A stretch of DNA of 19,583 bases from JBJXGF01 sp046153015 (GCA_046153015.1 JBJXGF010000287.1:1-19583); one strand, 5' to 3'. Counted from the stretch's first letter, positions 1-6,890 are shown. Made by a program: numbers and translations. Notes: generated by a model from the sequence alone, not told the origin.

Positions 1-45
1 CTCGCCCCGTACCGGCGCACCTTCCAAGCACGCCGGACAGCCTGA
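1..45 (+). CDS. Possible C-terminal end of an upstream gene (3' partial)
   Basis: Frame 1 is open from the window edge to a TGA at 43-45 and reads LAPYRRTFQARRTA. The YRRTF stretch recalls the last residues of AraC-type helix-turn-helix regulators, but 14 codons cannot prove a family or even that the frame is coding. It would converge on the MBL-fold gene that ends at 62. Treat it as a hint only. Confidence 0.25.
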   Translation, partial: LAPYRRTFQARRTA

Positions 46-61
46 GGGCAGCGGCGGCGGC

Positions 62-901
62 TCAGGCCGCCGCGGCCAGGCTGTGGGCGGCGAGGAGGGC
101 GTCGAGATCGGACTGGCTGGGCAGCTCGGCCTCGGGCAGATGGGGGAGACGGCGCAGCAGCGTGAAGGCTTCCTGGAGGCGCTCGCCGCGAAGGGGCGCG
201 GAGTGCCCGCTGGCCACGGTGGTCGCGCCGAGGCGGGCGGCGGCGTCGACGACCGCGTCGAACTTGGCAGGGTCCAGCATCGCGTGCCACGGCGAGACCA
301 TCCGGTTGAACTGCAGGAGGGACTCCTCCCACAGCTCGTGCGGGGTGTCCGCGGCGTCCGTGACGAACCCGGGCGCCAACGCAGCGAAGGTGTCCACCGC
401 CCAGTACACGCCGGTCTTGGCGTCGAACAGGCCACGGGTCACCGGCGAGTCGAACACGGGCGGCCGCAGCGCCACCAGCGTCCGGTCCCCCGCGTCGAAG
501 GACTCCCCCGAGTTGATCCACCGCATCCGCTCGACCGGCAGGAGCAAGGCTCGGGCCGTGCGCTCAACGGTGAACATCGTGGTCACGAGCGTGGCGGCGG
601 GACACAGGTCGAGCACGGCTGTCAGGTTGCCGATGTGGTCGTGGTCGTCGTGGGACAGGAAGATCCAGCGAACATCGGCCGGCTCGACGATCGAGAATGC
701 GGCGTCGAGCCACTCCCGGCGGGACAGCTCGTTGCCGGTGTCGACGATCACCGGCTCGGCGCCGGTGATCACCATCGAGTTGAGCGGGATCACGGTGCCC
801 TCCGGGCCCGGCGCCAGCTCGGGGACCACCCAGGTGTCGGGGGCGATCCGGTAAGGGTCGGGCAGGTTCGCAGGGGTCGGGGTGTGGTTGGTGTTCGTCA
901 T
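62..901 (-). CDS. MBL-fold metallo-hydrolase (HxDxDH variant)
   Basis: This 279-aa protein has the layout of the metallo-beta-lactamase superfamily: an early VIVDTGNE strand-turn (residues 51-57), the metal motif SHDDHDH (83-89), AVD (168-170) and SGH (231-233). The second His of the usual HxHxDH is Asp86, so the site reads HxDxDH; an acidic residue there is typical of diiron-type members such as flavodiiron proteins. No middle His is obvious; Asp151 in FDSP stands about where it is expected. The substrate is unknown and no signal peptide is seen, so it is probably cytoplasmic. The ATG at 901 is preferred over an upstream GTG at 925 because the extra residues look like non-coding sequence; no strong ribosome site marks either. 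It lies 72 bp downstream of the AfsR-type regulator on the same strand and is probably the last gene of that operon. Confidence 0.85.
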   Translation of the reverse strand: MTNTNHTPTPANLPDPYRIAPDTWVVPELAPGPEGTVIPLNSMVITGAEPVIVDTGNELSRREWLDAAFSIVEPADVRWIFLSHDDHDHIGNLTAVLDLCPAATLVTTMFTVERTARALLLPVERMRWINSGESFDAGDRTLVALRPPVFDSPVTRGLFDAKTGVYWAVDTFAALAPGFVTDAADTPHELWEESLLQFNRMVSPWHAMLDPAKFDAVVDAAARLGATTVASGHSAPLRGERLQEAFTLLRRLPHLPEAELPSQSDLDALLAAHSLAAAA

Positions 902-973
902 GGCGCGTACGTTGCCGGGGCCCACTTGGCGGCGGCTTGGCGCTGGCTTGTCGCCGGTTTGCGGCCCGTCGGT

Positions 974-3364
974 TCATGCACCCGGTTCGAGGCGCATGCC
1001 GAGGCGGGCCGCCGTGCGCTGCGCGGCGCTGGCCTGCTGGTCGGTCTCGTCGCCGGCGCCGGAGCGATGTCGGGCGGCGGCGAGGAACCAGCCGGCGCGA
1101 GCCTCCCACACCGGCGACCCGCAGTTGCTCGCGATCCGCTGCGCCGGCTCGAGGGCATCGACGGCCGCAGCGGGTTGGTCAAGGGCCAGCCGGGCTCGGC
1201 CGAGCGTGAGCGCGATCGGCGCCAGGCACTGCTGGGCCATGGGCAGCGCCGGCGTCTGGTCCCGCCAGCGCTCCAGCAGCGGCACGAGCCGCACCAGGTC
1301 GTCCGACGCGTCCGCGGCCAGCGCGACCTCGGCCCGCAGCGACAGCAGCATCAGCCAGTCTCGCCGTCCGAGGCCGAACGGTTCGTCCGCCAGGATCGCC
1401 CGGGCTCGTTCCGGCTGGCGCTCGATCAGCGCCGCGATGGCGCGGGCATGGGCGTTGCGGGACCGGGCCAGCACCGCCAGCTCGCCCGCGGCCCGCTCGA
1501 GATGACCGCTGGTGAACGCGATCTGCAGCTGCGAGGAGGCGCGGTAGGCCCGCACCCCGCGGATACCGCTGCGTTCGTGGCGTTCGGCGACCTCCTGCAG
1601 GTGCGCCGCCGCCCCCGCGAAGTCGCCGGCAAGGCTCAACGCCGTCACCATGGTGTAGCCGGCCAGCACGTTCGTCGCCGGGTCGAGCTCCACGGTCGAC
1701 GCGAGCGCGAGCGCGCGTTCGAACGCCGCCCGGCACGCCTCGCCGCCGCCGAGGGCGAGCCGCTGGCAGAACTCCAGCATCGAGGCCCGTGCGTCCATGG
1801 CGCACCGGGCACGGGAGAACGTGTGGCCGTCCGCCTCCGCCCACGCCTCGAGCGCGTCGCGCAGCCGGGCGTGAGCCTTGAGCGCGTGCGGCTCGTGACC
1901 GGTCGACAGCAGCAGCGCCACGGCGTTCGCGGCCGTCTCGGCGGCCCAACGACCGGCGTCTCGGCCGGCGGCGGCCAGCCCGGCGAGCTGGCGTCCACGC
2001 GCCAGCAGCTCGGCCGGCGCGAGACGGTCGTACCGGGCGACGGTCTCGGCGAAGAGAACCGGCGCCCGCACCTCGACCGCTTCGTTCGCCGTCGCCGCGG
2101 CGGCCCGTTCAAGGGGGGCCATGATCCGCCGGTCCTGCGGGGCGGACAACAGGAACGTCCAATCGCCGGCGTTCCAGTGCCGGCAGGTCGCGGCCACCGC
2201 GGCGAGGTCGCCGAGATCGAGGAACCAGGCGACCGCCTCGGCCAGCTTCAGGCGTCCGGCGCCCGGATCTCCCAACGCGGCCTGGCTGGCGCCCAGGCCG
2301 TAGGCCGCGGCGGCGCGCAGCTCGACCGGCACGTTCCCCGCTGCAGCCCGGCGGTCGGCCACCTCCCACCAACGGCGGGCCTCGAGATAGGCGCCTTGCT
2401 CCCGGGCGGCGCCTGCCGCAGCGATTGCCGCCTCGATCACCTCCTCGGCGCCGGCGAGCGGGCCGGCGGAGACGAGGTGATGGGCCCGCTCAGCGAGACG
2501 GCGCCCAGGCAGCGCCGCCGACACCTCCGCGACCTTCAGATGCCACCGGTGACGCTGGAACGAGGTCACCTCCGCCAGCACGGCGTCACGCAGCAGGGCG
2601 TGGCGGAACTCCAGCGTTGCGTCCTGGCGCACCTGGATGAGATCGGCTTCGATCGCCTGGTCGAGCCGTTCGTACACCGCGGCGGGCGCATCACCGACCG
2701 CGGCGGCGAGCAGGTCCAGCTCGGCAGCGCCGCCGATGACGGCGAGCGCCCGGAGCGCCTCGACCGCCTCGACGCCCAGGCGGGCAAGCCGTAACCGCAA
2801 GACGTCCTGCACGTTCGGCGGCAGCGCGCCGCTGAGCAGCTCCGGCTCCTCCAGGCGCAGGAGCTCGGCCGCGAAGAACGGGTTGCCGCCCGAGCGCTGG
2901 AACACCACGTCGATCGCTTCGGGTGAGTGGCCCTCGCCGCGCCGCGCCGCCAACTCGGCGACCTCCGACCGGCCGAGAGGCGCAAGAGACAGCCGCAACG
3001 CTGCCTCACGAGCGAGCGCCGCGAGCAACGGCGACAACAACCGGCTGTCCTCGCCGTCGCGCACTGTCAGCAGCACGAGCAGCGGCCCGGACCGGACGTG
3101 CAGCACCAGGTGGCGCACCAGCGCGAGCGAGTCGGCGTCGGCCCATTGCACGTCGTCGAGGACGGCGACCGTCGGCTGGCGCGCCAGCACCTCCCCGAGG
3201 CTCTGGGCCACCCTCGTGAACAGTGCCGTGCGGTCCTCGCCGGCGGCGCCCGAGGCGGACTCGAACAGCGCGGGCCACGAGGGCGCCGTCGGCGCACCGA
3301 GAAGCCCCCGGGTGAAAAGGCCGAAAGCCGGCCGTTCCTCCTCGTCACCCCGGGCCCAGGCCAT
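974..3364 (-). CDS. AfsR/SARP-type regulator 1, C-terminal part (ATPase remainder and TPR region) after a frameshift
   Basis: This frame continues the AAA/STAND ATPase that begins in the neighbouring frame. After MAWARGDEEERPAFG it shows a Walker B-like VAVLDDVQWADADSL, an FRHALLRDAVL segment typical of AfsR/MalT-like ATPases, then several hundred Ala/Arg-rich helical residues that look like TPR repeats. No LuxR-type helix-turn-helix is present at the C-terminus, which ends MRLEPGA. The frame is open up to 3454, but residues before about 3370 are a low-complexity Gly/Arg run not expected in the family. The ATG at 3364 is therefore only a convenient marker and probably not a real start. Joined with the upstream half, the protein would be about 1157 aa, a normal length for this class. 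If the frameshift is real, this half lacks Walker A and DNA binding and is non-functional alone. Confidence 0.8.
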   Translation of the reverse strand: MAWARGDEEERPAFGLFTRGLLGAPTAPSWPALFESASGAAGEDRTALFTRVAQSLGEVLARQPTVAVLDDVQWADADSLALVRHLVLHVRSGPLLVLLTVRDGEDSRLLSPLLAALAREAALRLSLAPLGRSEVAELAARRGEGHSPEAIDVVFQRSGGNPFFAAELLRLEEPELLSGALPPNVQDVLRLRLARLGVEAVEALRALAVIGGAAELDLLAAAVGDAPAAVYERLDQAIEADLIQVRQDATLEFRHALLRDAVLAEVTSFQRHRWHLKVAEVSAALPGRRLAERAHHLVSAGPLAGAEEVIEAAIAAAGAAREQGAYLEARRWWEVADRRAAAGNVPVELRAAAAYGLGASQAALGDPGAGRLKLAEAVAWFLDLGDLAAVAATCRHWNAGDWTFLLSAPQDRRIMAPLERAAAATANEAVEVRAPVLFAETVARYDRLAPAELLARGRQLAGLAAAGRDAGRWAAETAANAVALLLSTGHEPHALKAHARLRDALEAWAEADGHTFSRARCAMDARASMLEFCQRLALGGGEACRAAFERALALASTVELDPATNVLAGYTMVTALSLAGDFAGAAAHLQEVAERHERSGIRGVRAYRASSQLQIAFTSGHLERAAGELAVLARSRNAHARAIAALIERQPERARAILADEPFGLGRRDWLMLLSLRAEVALAADASDDLVRLVPLLERWRDQTPALPMAQQCLAPIALTLGRARLALDQPAAAVDALEPAQRIASNCGSPVWEARAGWFLAAARHRSGAGDETDQQASAAQRTAARLGMRLEPGA

Positions 3365-4446
3365 CGTGCACCAGCCATCGCCGCCGCCTCCGCCGCGGCG
3401 GCGCCGGCCACGGTGGACTTGCCCCTGCCGGCCTCGCCGGTGAGCAGCACCCACCTCGGCGCGCCGAACAGGCGCGCCTCCTTGCGTGCGGCGGCGATGG
3501 CCGCGAGCACCTCGGCACGCCCCACGATCGACCGCCGCGGCCCGTGCGGCGCGGCCGGCCCATCAGCGGGCAGGGACGGCGTCGATCTGGCCGGCCTCGC
3601 CCGGCCCGTGAGCTCCACCGGCAGCACCAGGTCACGCACGGCGTCGGCGTCTCGCGCCAGGACGGCCGCCTCCACGCGCCGCAACTCCTCGCCCGGCTCG
3701 AGGCCCAGCTCCTCCACGAACGATGCTCGCACGCGGTGGTACGCCCGCAGCGCGTCGGCTGCCCGCCCGGCGAAGAAGCGCGCCGCGATCGCCAGGACCC
3801 AAGCGCCCTCGCGGAACGGATGACGTTCGATCAGCGCGTCGAGGTCGCCCACCGCTCGGGAGGCCCCGCCGCCGAGGATGAGCGCCGCGGCGCGCAGCTC
3901 CTGCGCGCTCACGGCCAGCTCGGACAGTCGCCCGGACTCGATCGCCGCCCACGGCTCGTCGATCGCGTCCGCCAACGCGGGGCCACGCCACAGATCCGCC
4001 GCCGCCGCGGCCAGATCGGCGGCCGCGCCGAGGTCGCCGCTCGCCAGCGCCGACCGGGCCCGCTCTACCAGGAGGCCGGCCTCTACGTCGTGGCGCTCGT
4101 CGTCGTCGGTCCGCAACGCATAGCCCGGCGGACGCGTCACCAGCCGCGCCGCGGGCTGGCGGGACGCTCGCGCCGGCTCCAGCACCCGGCGCAGCTTCGA
4201 GACCAACGCGTGCAGCGCCGCCAACGCGGCGGGGGGCGGCTCGCCGCGCCAGAGGTCTTCGATCAGCCGGTCGGCCGAGATCGGGCGGCCGTGCTCGATC
4301 AGCAGCCGCAACACCAGCAGCCGCTGCAGCCGGCTCCCGATCTCGACCACCGAGGCGCCGCTGGCCACCTCGAGCGGGCCGAGCAGGCGATACTGCAGCC
4401 GCCCAGGCGCTCCCAGCGCAGCTCCGCCCCCCTCTTGCGGCGTCAC
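3067..4446 (-). CDS. AfsR/SARP-type regulator 1, N-terminal part (winged helix, BTAD, Walker A)
   Basis: The N-terminus (YRLLGPLEV, then LVLRLLIEHGRPISADRLIE and the PPGYAL turn) is the OmpR/PhoB-like winged helix of SARP activators. It is followed by a bacterial transcriptional activation domain ending in EELGLEPGEELRRVE, then an ATPase start with RRSIVGR and a Walker A motif GEAGRGKST at about residue 333. Homology stops near 3370-3400 and resumes one base out of phase in the other half, so residues after about 355 are probably out of frame. The GTG at 4446 is chosen because it overlaps the TGA of the preceding SnoaL-like gene (GTGA, 4443-4446), a usual sign of translational coupling; in-frame upstream starts would run deep into that gene. 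Role inferred: ATP-controlled transcription activator of this operon or of a nearby pathway. Confidence 0.85.
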   Translation of the reverse strand: MTPQEGGGAALGAPGRLQYRLLGPLEVASGASVVEIGSRLQRLLVLRLLIEHGRPISADRLIEDLWRGEPPPAALAALHALVSKLRRVLEPARASRQPAARLVTRPPGYALRTDDDERHDVEAGLLVERARSALASGDLGAAADLAAAAADLWRGPALADAIDEPWAAIESGRLSELAVSAQELRAAALILGGGASRAVGDLDALIERHPFREGAWVLAIAARFFAGRAADALRAYHRVRASFVEELGLEPGEELRRVEAAVLARDADAVRDLVLPVELTGRARPARSTPSLPADGPAAPHGPRRSIVGRAEVLAAIAAARKEARLFGAPRWVLLTGEAGRGKSTVAGAAAAEAAAMAGARWPGPGVTRRNGRLSAFSPGGFSVRRRRPRGPRCSSPPRAPPARTARHCSRGWPRASGRCWRASRRSPSSTTCNGPTPTRSRWCATWCCTSGPGRCSCC

Positions 4447-4790
4447 CCTTTCACGTAGGAGCGCTTCTCGGTGATCAGACCGTTGTCGAACGCGAAGAGG
4501 TCGATCCCGCGTACATGGCCCTCGCCCCACGAATAGCGGAAACGCTGCACCGCCCGGTCGCCCATGACGACGATCTCCTCGACATCGAAGTGCGATGCCG
4601 GGTTCTCGAAGATCGGGGCCCACGCCTCACGGACGGCCGCCCGACCCCGATGCTCGACGCCGTCCGGCGCCGGCCCGGTGGACTCGAACAGGGCGTCGGC
4701 CGAGGTCATCGCCAACGCGCCGTCGAGATCGCGCTCGTTCCAGGCTTGATTGAACCGGTCGATGAGTGCACGGATCGATTCCTCCGACAT
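4443..4790 (-). CDS. SnoaL-like / NTF2-like small protein
   Basis: This 115-aa protein has the pattern of the NTF2-like alpha+beta cone fold. It starts with a helix (IRALIDRFNQAWNERDLDGA), then AMTSADALFES, a helix around RGRAAVREAWAPIF, and beta strands VEEIVVMGDRAVQRFRYSW, RGIDLFAFDNGLI and EKRSYVKG. Such proteins can be small isomerases or cyclases, or simple ligand-binding partners; nothing here shows which. The start ATG lies directly after a purine-rich leader in which GAGAGGATGGGAGG supplies an adequate ribosome site. It is the first gene of a minus-strand run, and its stop overlaps the GTG of the AfsR-type regulator by 4 bp, so the two are probably co-translated. Residues WGEGHVRGIDLF and KRSY match the polyketide-cyclase-like subgroup only loosely. 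Confidence 0.85.
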   Translation of the reverse strand: MSEESIRALIDRFNQAWNERDLDGALAMTSADALFESTGPAPDGVEHRGRAAVREAWAPIFENPASHFDVEEIVVMGDRAVQRFRYSWGEGHVRGIDLFAFDNGLITEKRSYVKG

Positions 4791-4955
4791 CCTCCCATCC
4801 TCTCATCCTCCTCGGTGCACACGCGTCGCCGTCGCCGGTCGCCGGACCGCCGCCGTGGTCCATGCTGGCCGGCCGACGGCCGCAACCCTCGACCCCCTGA
4901 GGGCGGGCGGCCCATGCCCGCGAATCGCCGCCGCGAAACCGCCCGCGACGGCCTT

Positions 4956-4973
4956 GTATGCGTGGCGTATACT
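4956..4973 (+). promoter_or_regulatory. mazEF promoter with overlapping inverted repeat; probably leaderless transcript
   Basis: A TATACT -10 hexamer (4968-4973) ends 6 bp before the GTG start of mazE at 4980, so transcription would start at or very near the start codon, a leaderless mRNA as is common in actinobacteria. It overlaps an imperfect inverted repeat, GTATGCG (4956-4962), TGG spacer, CGTATAC (4966-4972), with a single mismatch. That is the expected place and form of a MazE or MazEF autoregulatory operator. No good -35 hexamer is visible. Confidence 0.6.
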
Positions 4974-4979
4974 GATCGT

Positions 4980-5231
4980 GTGACACAGACCTTGAGCTTC
5001 CGAGCTGAAGCATCAGTCGCCGAAGAGCTCGACGCCGCGGCGACCGAGGCGGGCGTCCCTCGGAGCGAGCTGCTGAACCAGGCTGTCCGCGAGTTCCTCT
5101 ACCGGCGTCGATGCGAGCGCGACGCCGAGCGGTACGCCCTGCACCCGCTCACTGCAGCCGAGACGGCAGCCTGGCCGAACGAAGCATGGCTAGACGATGA
5201 CACCGACTGGACGGAGGTGTTCAGCGAATGA
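4980..5231 (+). CDS. mazE: MazE-like ribbon-helix-helix antitoxin
   Basis: This 83-aa protein opens with a ribbon-helix-helix DNA-binding fold: a beta strand TLSFRAEA, helix VAEELDAAATEAG, the turn VPRSE and helix LLNQAVREFLYRR. It ends in a very acidic, Trp-containing tail (DDDTDWTEVFSE), which is typical of the part of an antitoxin that covers its toxin. The GTG at 4980 fits the promoter position and gives the expected short antitoxin; longer in-frame starts extend through promoter sequence. Its stop overlaps the toxin ATG (ATGA, 5228-5231), the classic antitoxin-toxin coupling. It probably neutralises the toxin by binding and represses its own promoter at 4956-4973. CopG-like or RHH MazE naming is a matter of convention. 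Confidence 0.85.
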   Translation: MTQTLSFRAEASVAEELDAAATEAGVPRSELLNQAVREFLYRRRCERDAERYALHPLTAAETAAWPNEAWLDDDTDWTEVFSE

Positions 5232-5545
5232 AGCGGGGCGAGATCTGGTTTACCGATGTCGGACGAGGCGGGAATCGTCCCGTTCTCGTCCTCACACGCG
5301 ATCCCGTCGCCGACCGCATCGGCGCAGTCGTTGTGGCCCATCTGACAACGACGATTCGCGGCCTGACGTCGGAACTGCTGCTGGGCCCTGGCGACGGACT
5401 CAAACGGGACTGCGTTGTCTCTTTCGACAACCTCCACACACTGCCGAGATCGTCGTTTCGTCGACGCGTTGCGATGCTGCGCCCATCACGACTCGACGAA
5501 GCTTGCGATCGACTAGCCGACGCGCTCGGCTGCGGCGACCATTGA
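5228..5545 (+). CDS. mazF: MazF/PemK-family endoribonuclease toxin
   Basis: This 105-aa protein is a full-length MazF fold: the N-terminal strand KRGEIWFTDVG, RPVLVLTRD (residues 17-25, containing the conserved Arg-Pro), AHLTTTIRG (38-45, with the Thr where the family keeps its catalytic Ser/Thr), LLLGP and KRDCVVSFDNLHTLPRSSFRRRVAML (59-84). MazF proteins cleave single-stranded RNA at short specific sequences and stop growth when released from their antitoxin. Recognition sequence cannot be read from here. Base composition differs from its neighbours: positions 5281-5460 are about 63% GC by hand count, against about 77% for 8341-8400, which suggests acquisition by transfer. It is translationally coupled to the antitoxin and followed at once by a hairpin. 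Confidence 0.93.
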   Translation: MKRGEIWFTDVGRGGNRPVLVLTRDPVADRIGAVVVAHLTTTIRGLTSELLLGPGDGLKRDCVVSFDNLHTLPRSSFRRRVAMLRPSRLDEACDRLADALGCGDH

Positions 5546-5548
5546 GGA

Positions 5549-5572
5549 CTGGCGCGTTGTGTCGTGCGCCAG
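5549..5572. terminator. Hairpin between convergent genes, possible bidirectional terminator
   Basis: CTGGCGC (5549-5555) pairs perfectly with GCGCCAG (5566-5572) across a 10-nt loop. The hairpin fills the 28-bp gap between the mazF stop (5545) and the stop of the convergent 82-aa gene (5574). There is no T-tract on either side, so intrinsic termination is uncertain; in high-GC actinobacteria such hairpins without U-tracts are common between convergent genes. Confidence 0.5.
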
Positions 5573-5573
5573 C

Positions 5574-5822
5574 TCAGAACCCCACTTCCTGGTCACCGAC
5601 CTCGAAGGGGACCTGCACCGTGGACTGCTCCGCGACGACGAGCGTGGCCGCTCGCACCTCGTACTCGGGCTGCAGGGACAGCTCGGCGATCGGCACGCTC
5701 GGCGCGCGCCATGCCTGGTCTCCGATCTCAGCGAGGAAGTGCCGCACCACTCGCTGAGCCTCGACGGTGGGCGCTTCCCGACCGACCCAGGCGTGGTGCT
5801 CCTCGATGTCGCGGAGCGGCAC
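5574..5822 (-). CDS. Unrecognised 82-aa protein, second gene of a coupled small-gene pair (toxin-like context)
   Basis: I do not recognise this family with confidence. The protein starts PLRDIEEHHAWVGREAP, followed by a helix AQRVVRHFLAEIGDQAW and strands YEVRAATLVVA and VQVPFEV. The order helix-helix-strands and the opening D-x-E-E loosely recall ParE/RelE-type toxins, but the C-terminal strand core with basic catalytic residues is not evident. The GTG start at 5822 overlaps the TAG stop of the preceding 68-aa gene by one base (TAGTG), showing tight coupling. The pair lies between MazEF and VapBC, so a third toxin-antitoxin module is a fair inference from organisation alone. No membrane segment or signal peptide is present. 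It converges on mazF with only 28 bp between stops. Confidence 0.6.
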   Translation of the reverse strand: MPLRDIEEHHAWVGREAPTVEAQRVVRHFLAEIGDQAWRAPSVPIAELSLQPEYEVRAATLVVAEQSTVQVPFEVGDQEVGF

Positions 5823-6028
5823 TACTCGACAGGCGGCGTACGAGCCAGGAACTCCGCACGCGTCAGCACCGGCGCCGGGTCGGTTCCGTCGAGCTGCTCG
5901 ATCGTGCGCTCCAGGCGCGAGCGGAACGCAGGATCCGCCAGCGCCCGCTGCGCGTCCGCCCAGGAGCGATCGAGCGCAGCCTGACGCTCGAGTGCCTCTG
6001 CACTGAGATCCTCACGCCGCAACGCCAT
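5822..6028 (-). CDS. Unrecognised 68-aa protein, first gene of a coupled small-gene pair (antitoxin-like context)
   Basis: A small, Glu/Asp/Arg-rich, lysine-free protein that looks almost fully helical: MALRREDLSAEALERQAALD, then RSWADAQRALADPAFRSRLERTIEQLD, and a tail LTRAEFLARTPPVE. The final segment resembles the C-terminal anchor helices of several antitoxins (pattern T-R-x-E-F-L), though this is weak evidence. The ATG at 6028 is preceded by GAAGG at good spacing, which decides the start; longer in-frame starts run through intergenic sequence. A TTGACA hexamer on this strand at 6096-6091 could be its -35 element, but no convincing -10 follows at 17 bp. It is coupled to the 82-aa gene through a one-base stop/start overlap. 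No DNA-binding fold is obvious. Confidence 0.65.
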   Translation of the reverse strand: MALRREDLSAEALERQAALDRSWADAQRALADPAFRSRLERTIEQLDGTDPAPVLTRAEFLARTPPVE

Positions 6029-6272
6029 GGCCTTCACGCTACCCGCTGACCACCTCACGGATGAGCCACACCTTCCCCCGCCTGACCCCTTGTCAACGCC
6101 GCCCCTGACTTCTTGGCTCGCTCGTCGTGGGAGCGGATTTGGGAGCAACTGCGGTCGAATTGCCCCACACGGGGGGTGGACACAGGTGGCACGGAAAGCC
6201 AGCCTGACCAGCACTTCATGGATGTCGGTAGACCTCCCTGGACGCCCCTGAGGCACATGGCCCACACGCTGG
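6029..6272. other. Non-coding stretch between the small-gene pair and vapC
   Basis: About 244 bp without a credible gene; GC is lower here (about 60-65% by hand count of 6121-6240). The only motif I can point to is TTGACA on the minus strand (6096-6091), a possible -35 for the 68-aa gene. No tRNA cloverleaf, integrase fragment or terminal repeat could be shown, though the lower GC between two toxin-antitoxin modules fits a recombination-derived spacer. Confidence 0.4.
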
Positions 6273-6662
6273 TCACAGGACTTCGATGGGGCATCGGATC
6301 CCGGGTGCGGCGGCCAGTTTCGAGTCGCCGGTCAGCAGCCTGGTGGTCGCCAGCTCTGCCAGCGCGACGTACGCGGCGTCGTAGATGGCCAGGTTGTGCC
6401 GCAGCTCCCAGCAGCGCGCCAGCAGCGGTGCGTGCGGGACCCGTTCGATCCGTAGCGAGCGGAGGTCCTCGAACGCCAGCGCCGCTCGCCGATCGTCGAG
6501 GTCGCCGGCGGCGGCAAGACGGCGCCACGCCGAGGCGACTTCGACATCGATCAGGGAGGGGGCGGCGAGCCGTTCGCCCCGCAACCGGGATCGGACGCGG
6601 TCACCGTCGTCGCCGTCGTCAGCCAAGGCGGTCACGATCACGCTGGCATCGACGACGATCAT
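6273..6662 (-). CDS. vapC: VapC-family PIN-domain ribonuclease toxin
   Basis: This 129-aa protein is a complete PIN domain. It opens MIVVDASVIVTAL with Asp5, has Glu41 in LIDVEVASAW, Asp95 in AIYDAAYVALAE and Asp113 in LLTGDSKLA, the acidic quartet that binds Mg2+ or Mn2+ in VapC enzymes. Homologues cut specific RNAs, often tRNAs or the 23S rRNA, and halt translation; the target here is unknown. Its ATG overlaps the stop of vapB (positions 6659-6662), so antitoxin and toxin are co-translated in the usual order. GC content is close to that of the surroundings, unlike mazF. It ends 244 bp from the 68-aa gene on the same strand. Confidence 0.93.
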   Translation of the reverse strand: MIVVDASVIVTALADDGDDGDRVRSRLRGERLAAPSLIDVEVASAWRRLAAAGDLDDRRAALAFEDLRSLRIERVPHAPLLARCWELRHNLAIYDAAYVALAELATTRLLTGDSKLAAAPGIRCPIEVL

Positions 6663-6889
6663 CGGGCGTCGCGTTCAGCGCGGATTGCCCGCACGGCGGA
6701 CCGCAGCGGCGCCCGTCCACCGGCCCGCCCGCCAGCCCGGTCCAACACCTCCTCCAACGTCGGGGTCGTCGCCTCCTCCGTGAGGCGGCCCAGCAGGTAC
6801 TCCTGCAGCGACATCCCCGCCGCCGCGGCGCGGCGGCGCAACGTGGCGTGGACCTCATCCGGCACGTCTTTCACCTGGATGCTCGGCAT
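6659..6889 (-). CDS. vapB: FitA/VapB-like ribbon-helix-helix antitoxin
   Basis: This 76-aa protein begins with a FitA-type ribbon-helix-helix: strand PSIQVKDVP, helix DEVHATLRRRAAAAG, turn MSLQE and helix YLLGRLTEEA. The rest is an Arg/Ala-rich tail (residues 50-76) that would wrap around the PIN toxin and place an Arg in its active site, as is known for FitAB and VapBC complexes. The start ATG lies immediately downstream of a phased repeat cluster (6891-6939) that is the likely autoregulatory operator. Coupled by a 4-bp overlap to vapC. Reads as intact. Confidence 0.88.
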   Translation of the reverse strand: MPSIQVKDVPDEVHATLRRRAAAAGMSLQEYLLGRLTEEATTPTLEEVLDRAGGRAGGRAPLRSAVRAIRAERDAR

Positions 6890-6890
6890 C

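Noticed and set aside
83..2794. Long plus-strand open frame (903 codons) opposite the MBL gene and regulator 1
   Set aside because: It is antisense to two recognisable minus-strand genes, is very Gly/Arg/His-rich and has no domain; long antisense frames are expected at this GC content.
3360..3410. Programmed ribosomal frameshift in regulator 1
   Set aside because: No slippery heptamer or clear downstream pseudoknot was seen and the family does not use recoding; a mutation or sequence error is simpler.
6029..6272. Integrase remnant, att site or tRNA in the lower-GC spacer
   Set aside because: No cloverleaf, no recognisable protein fragment and no repeat pair could be demonstrated by eye.
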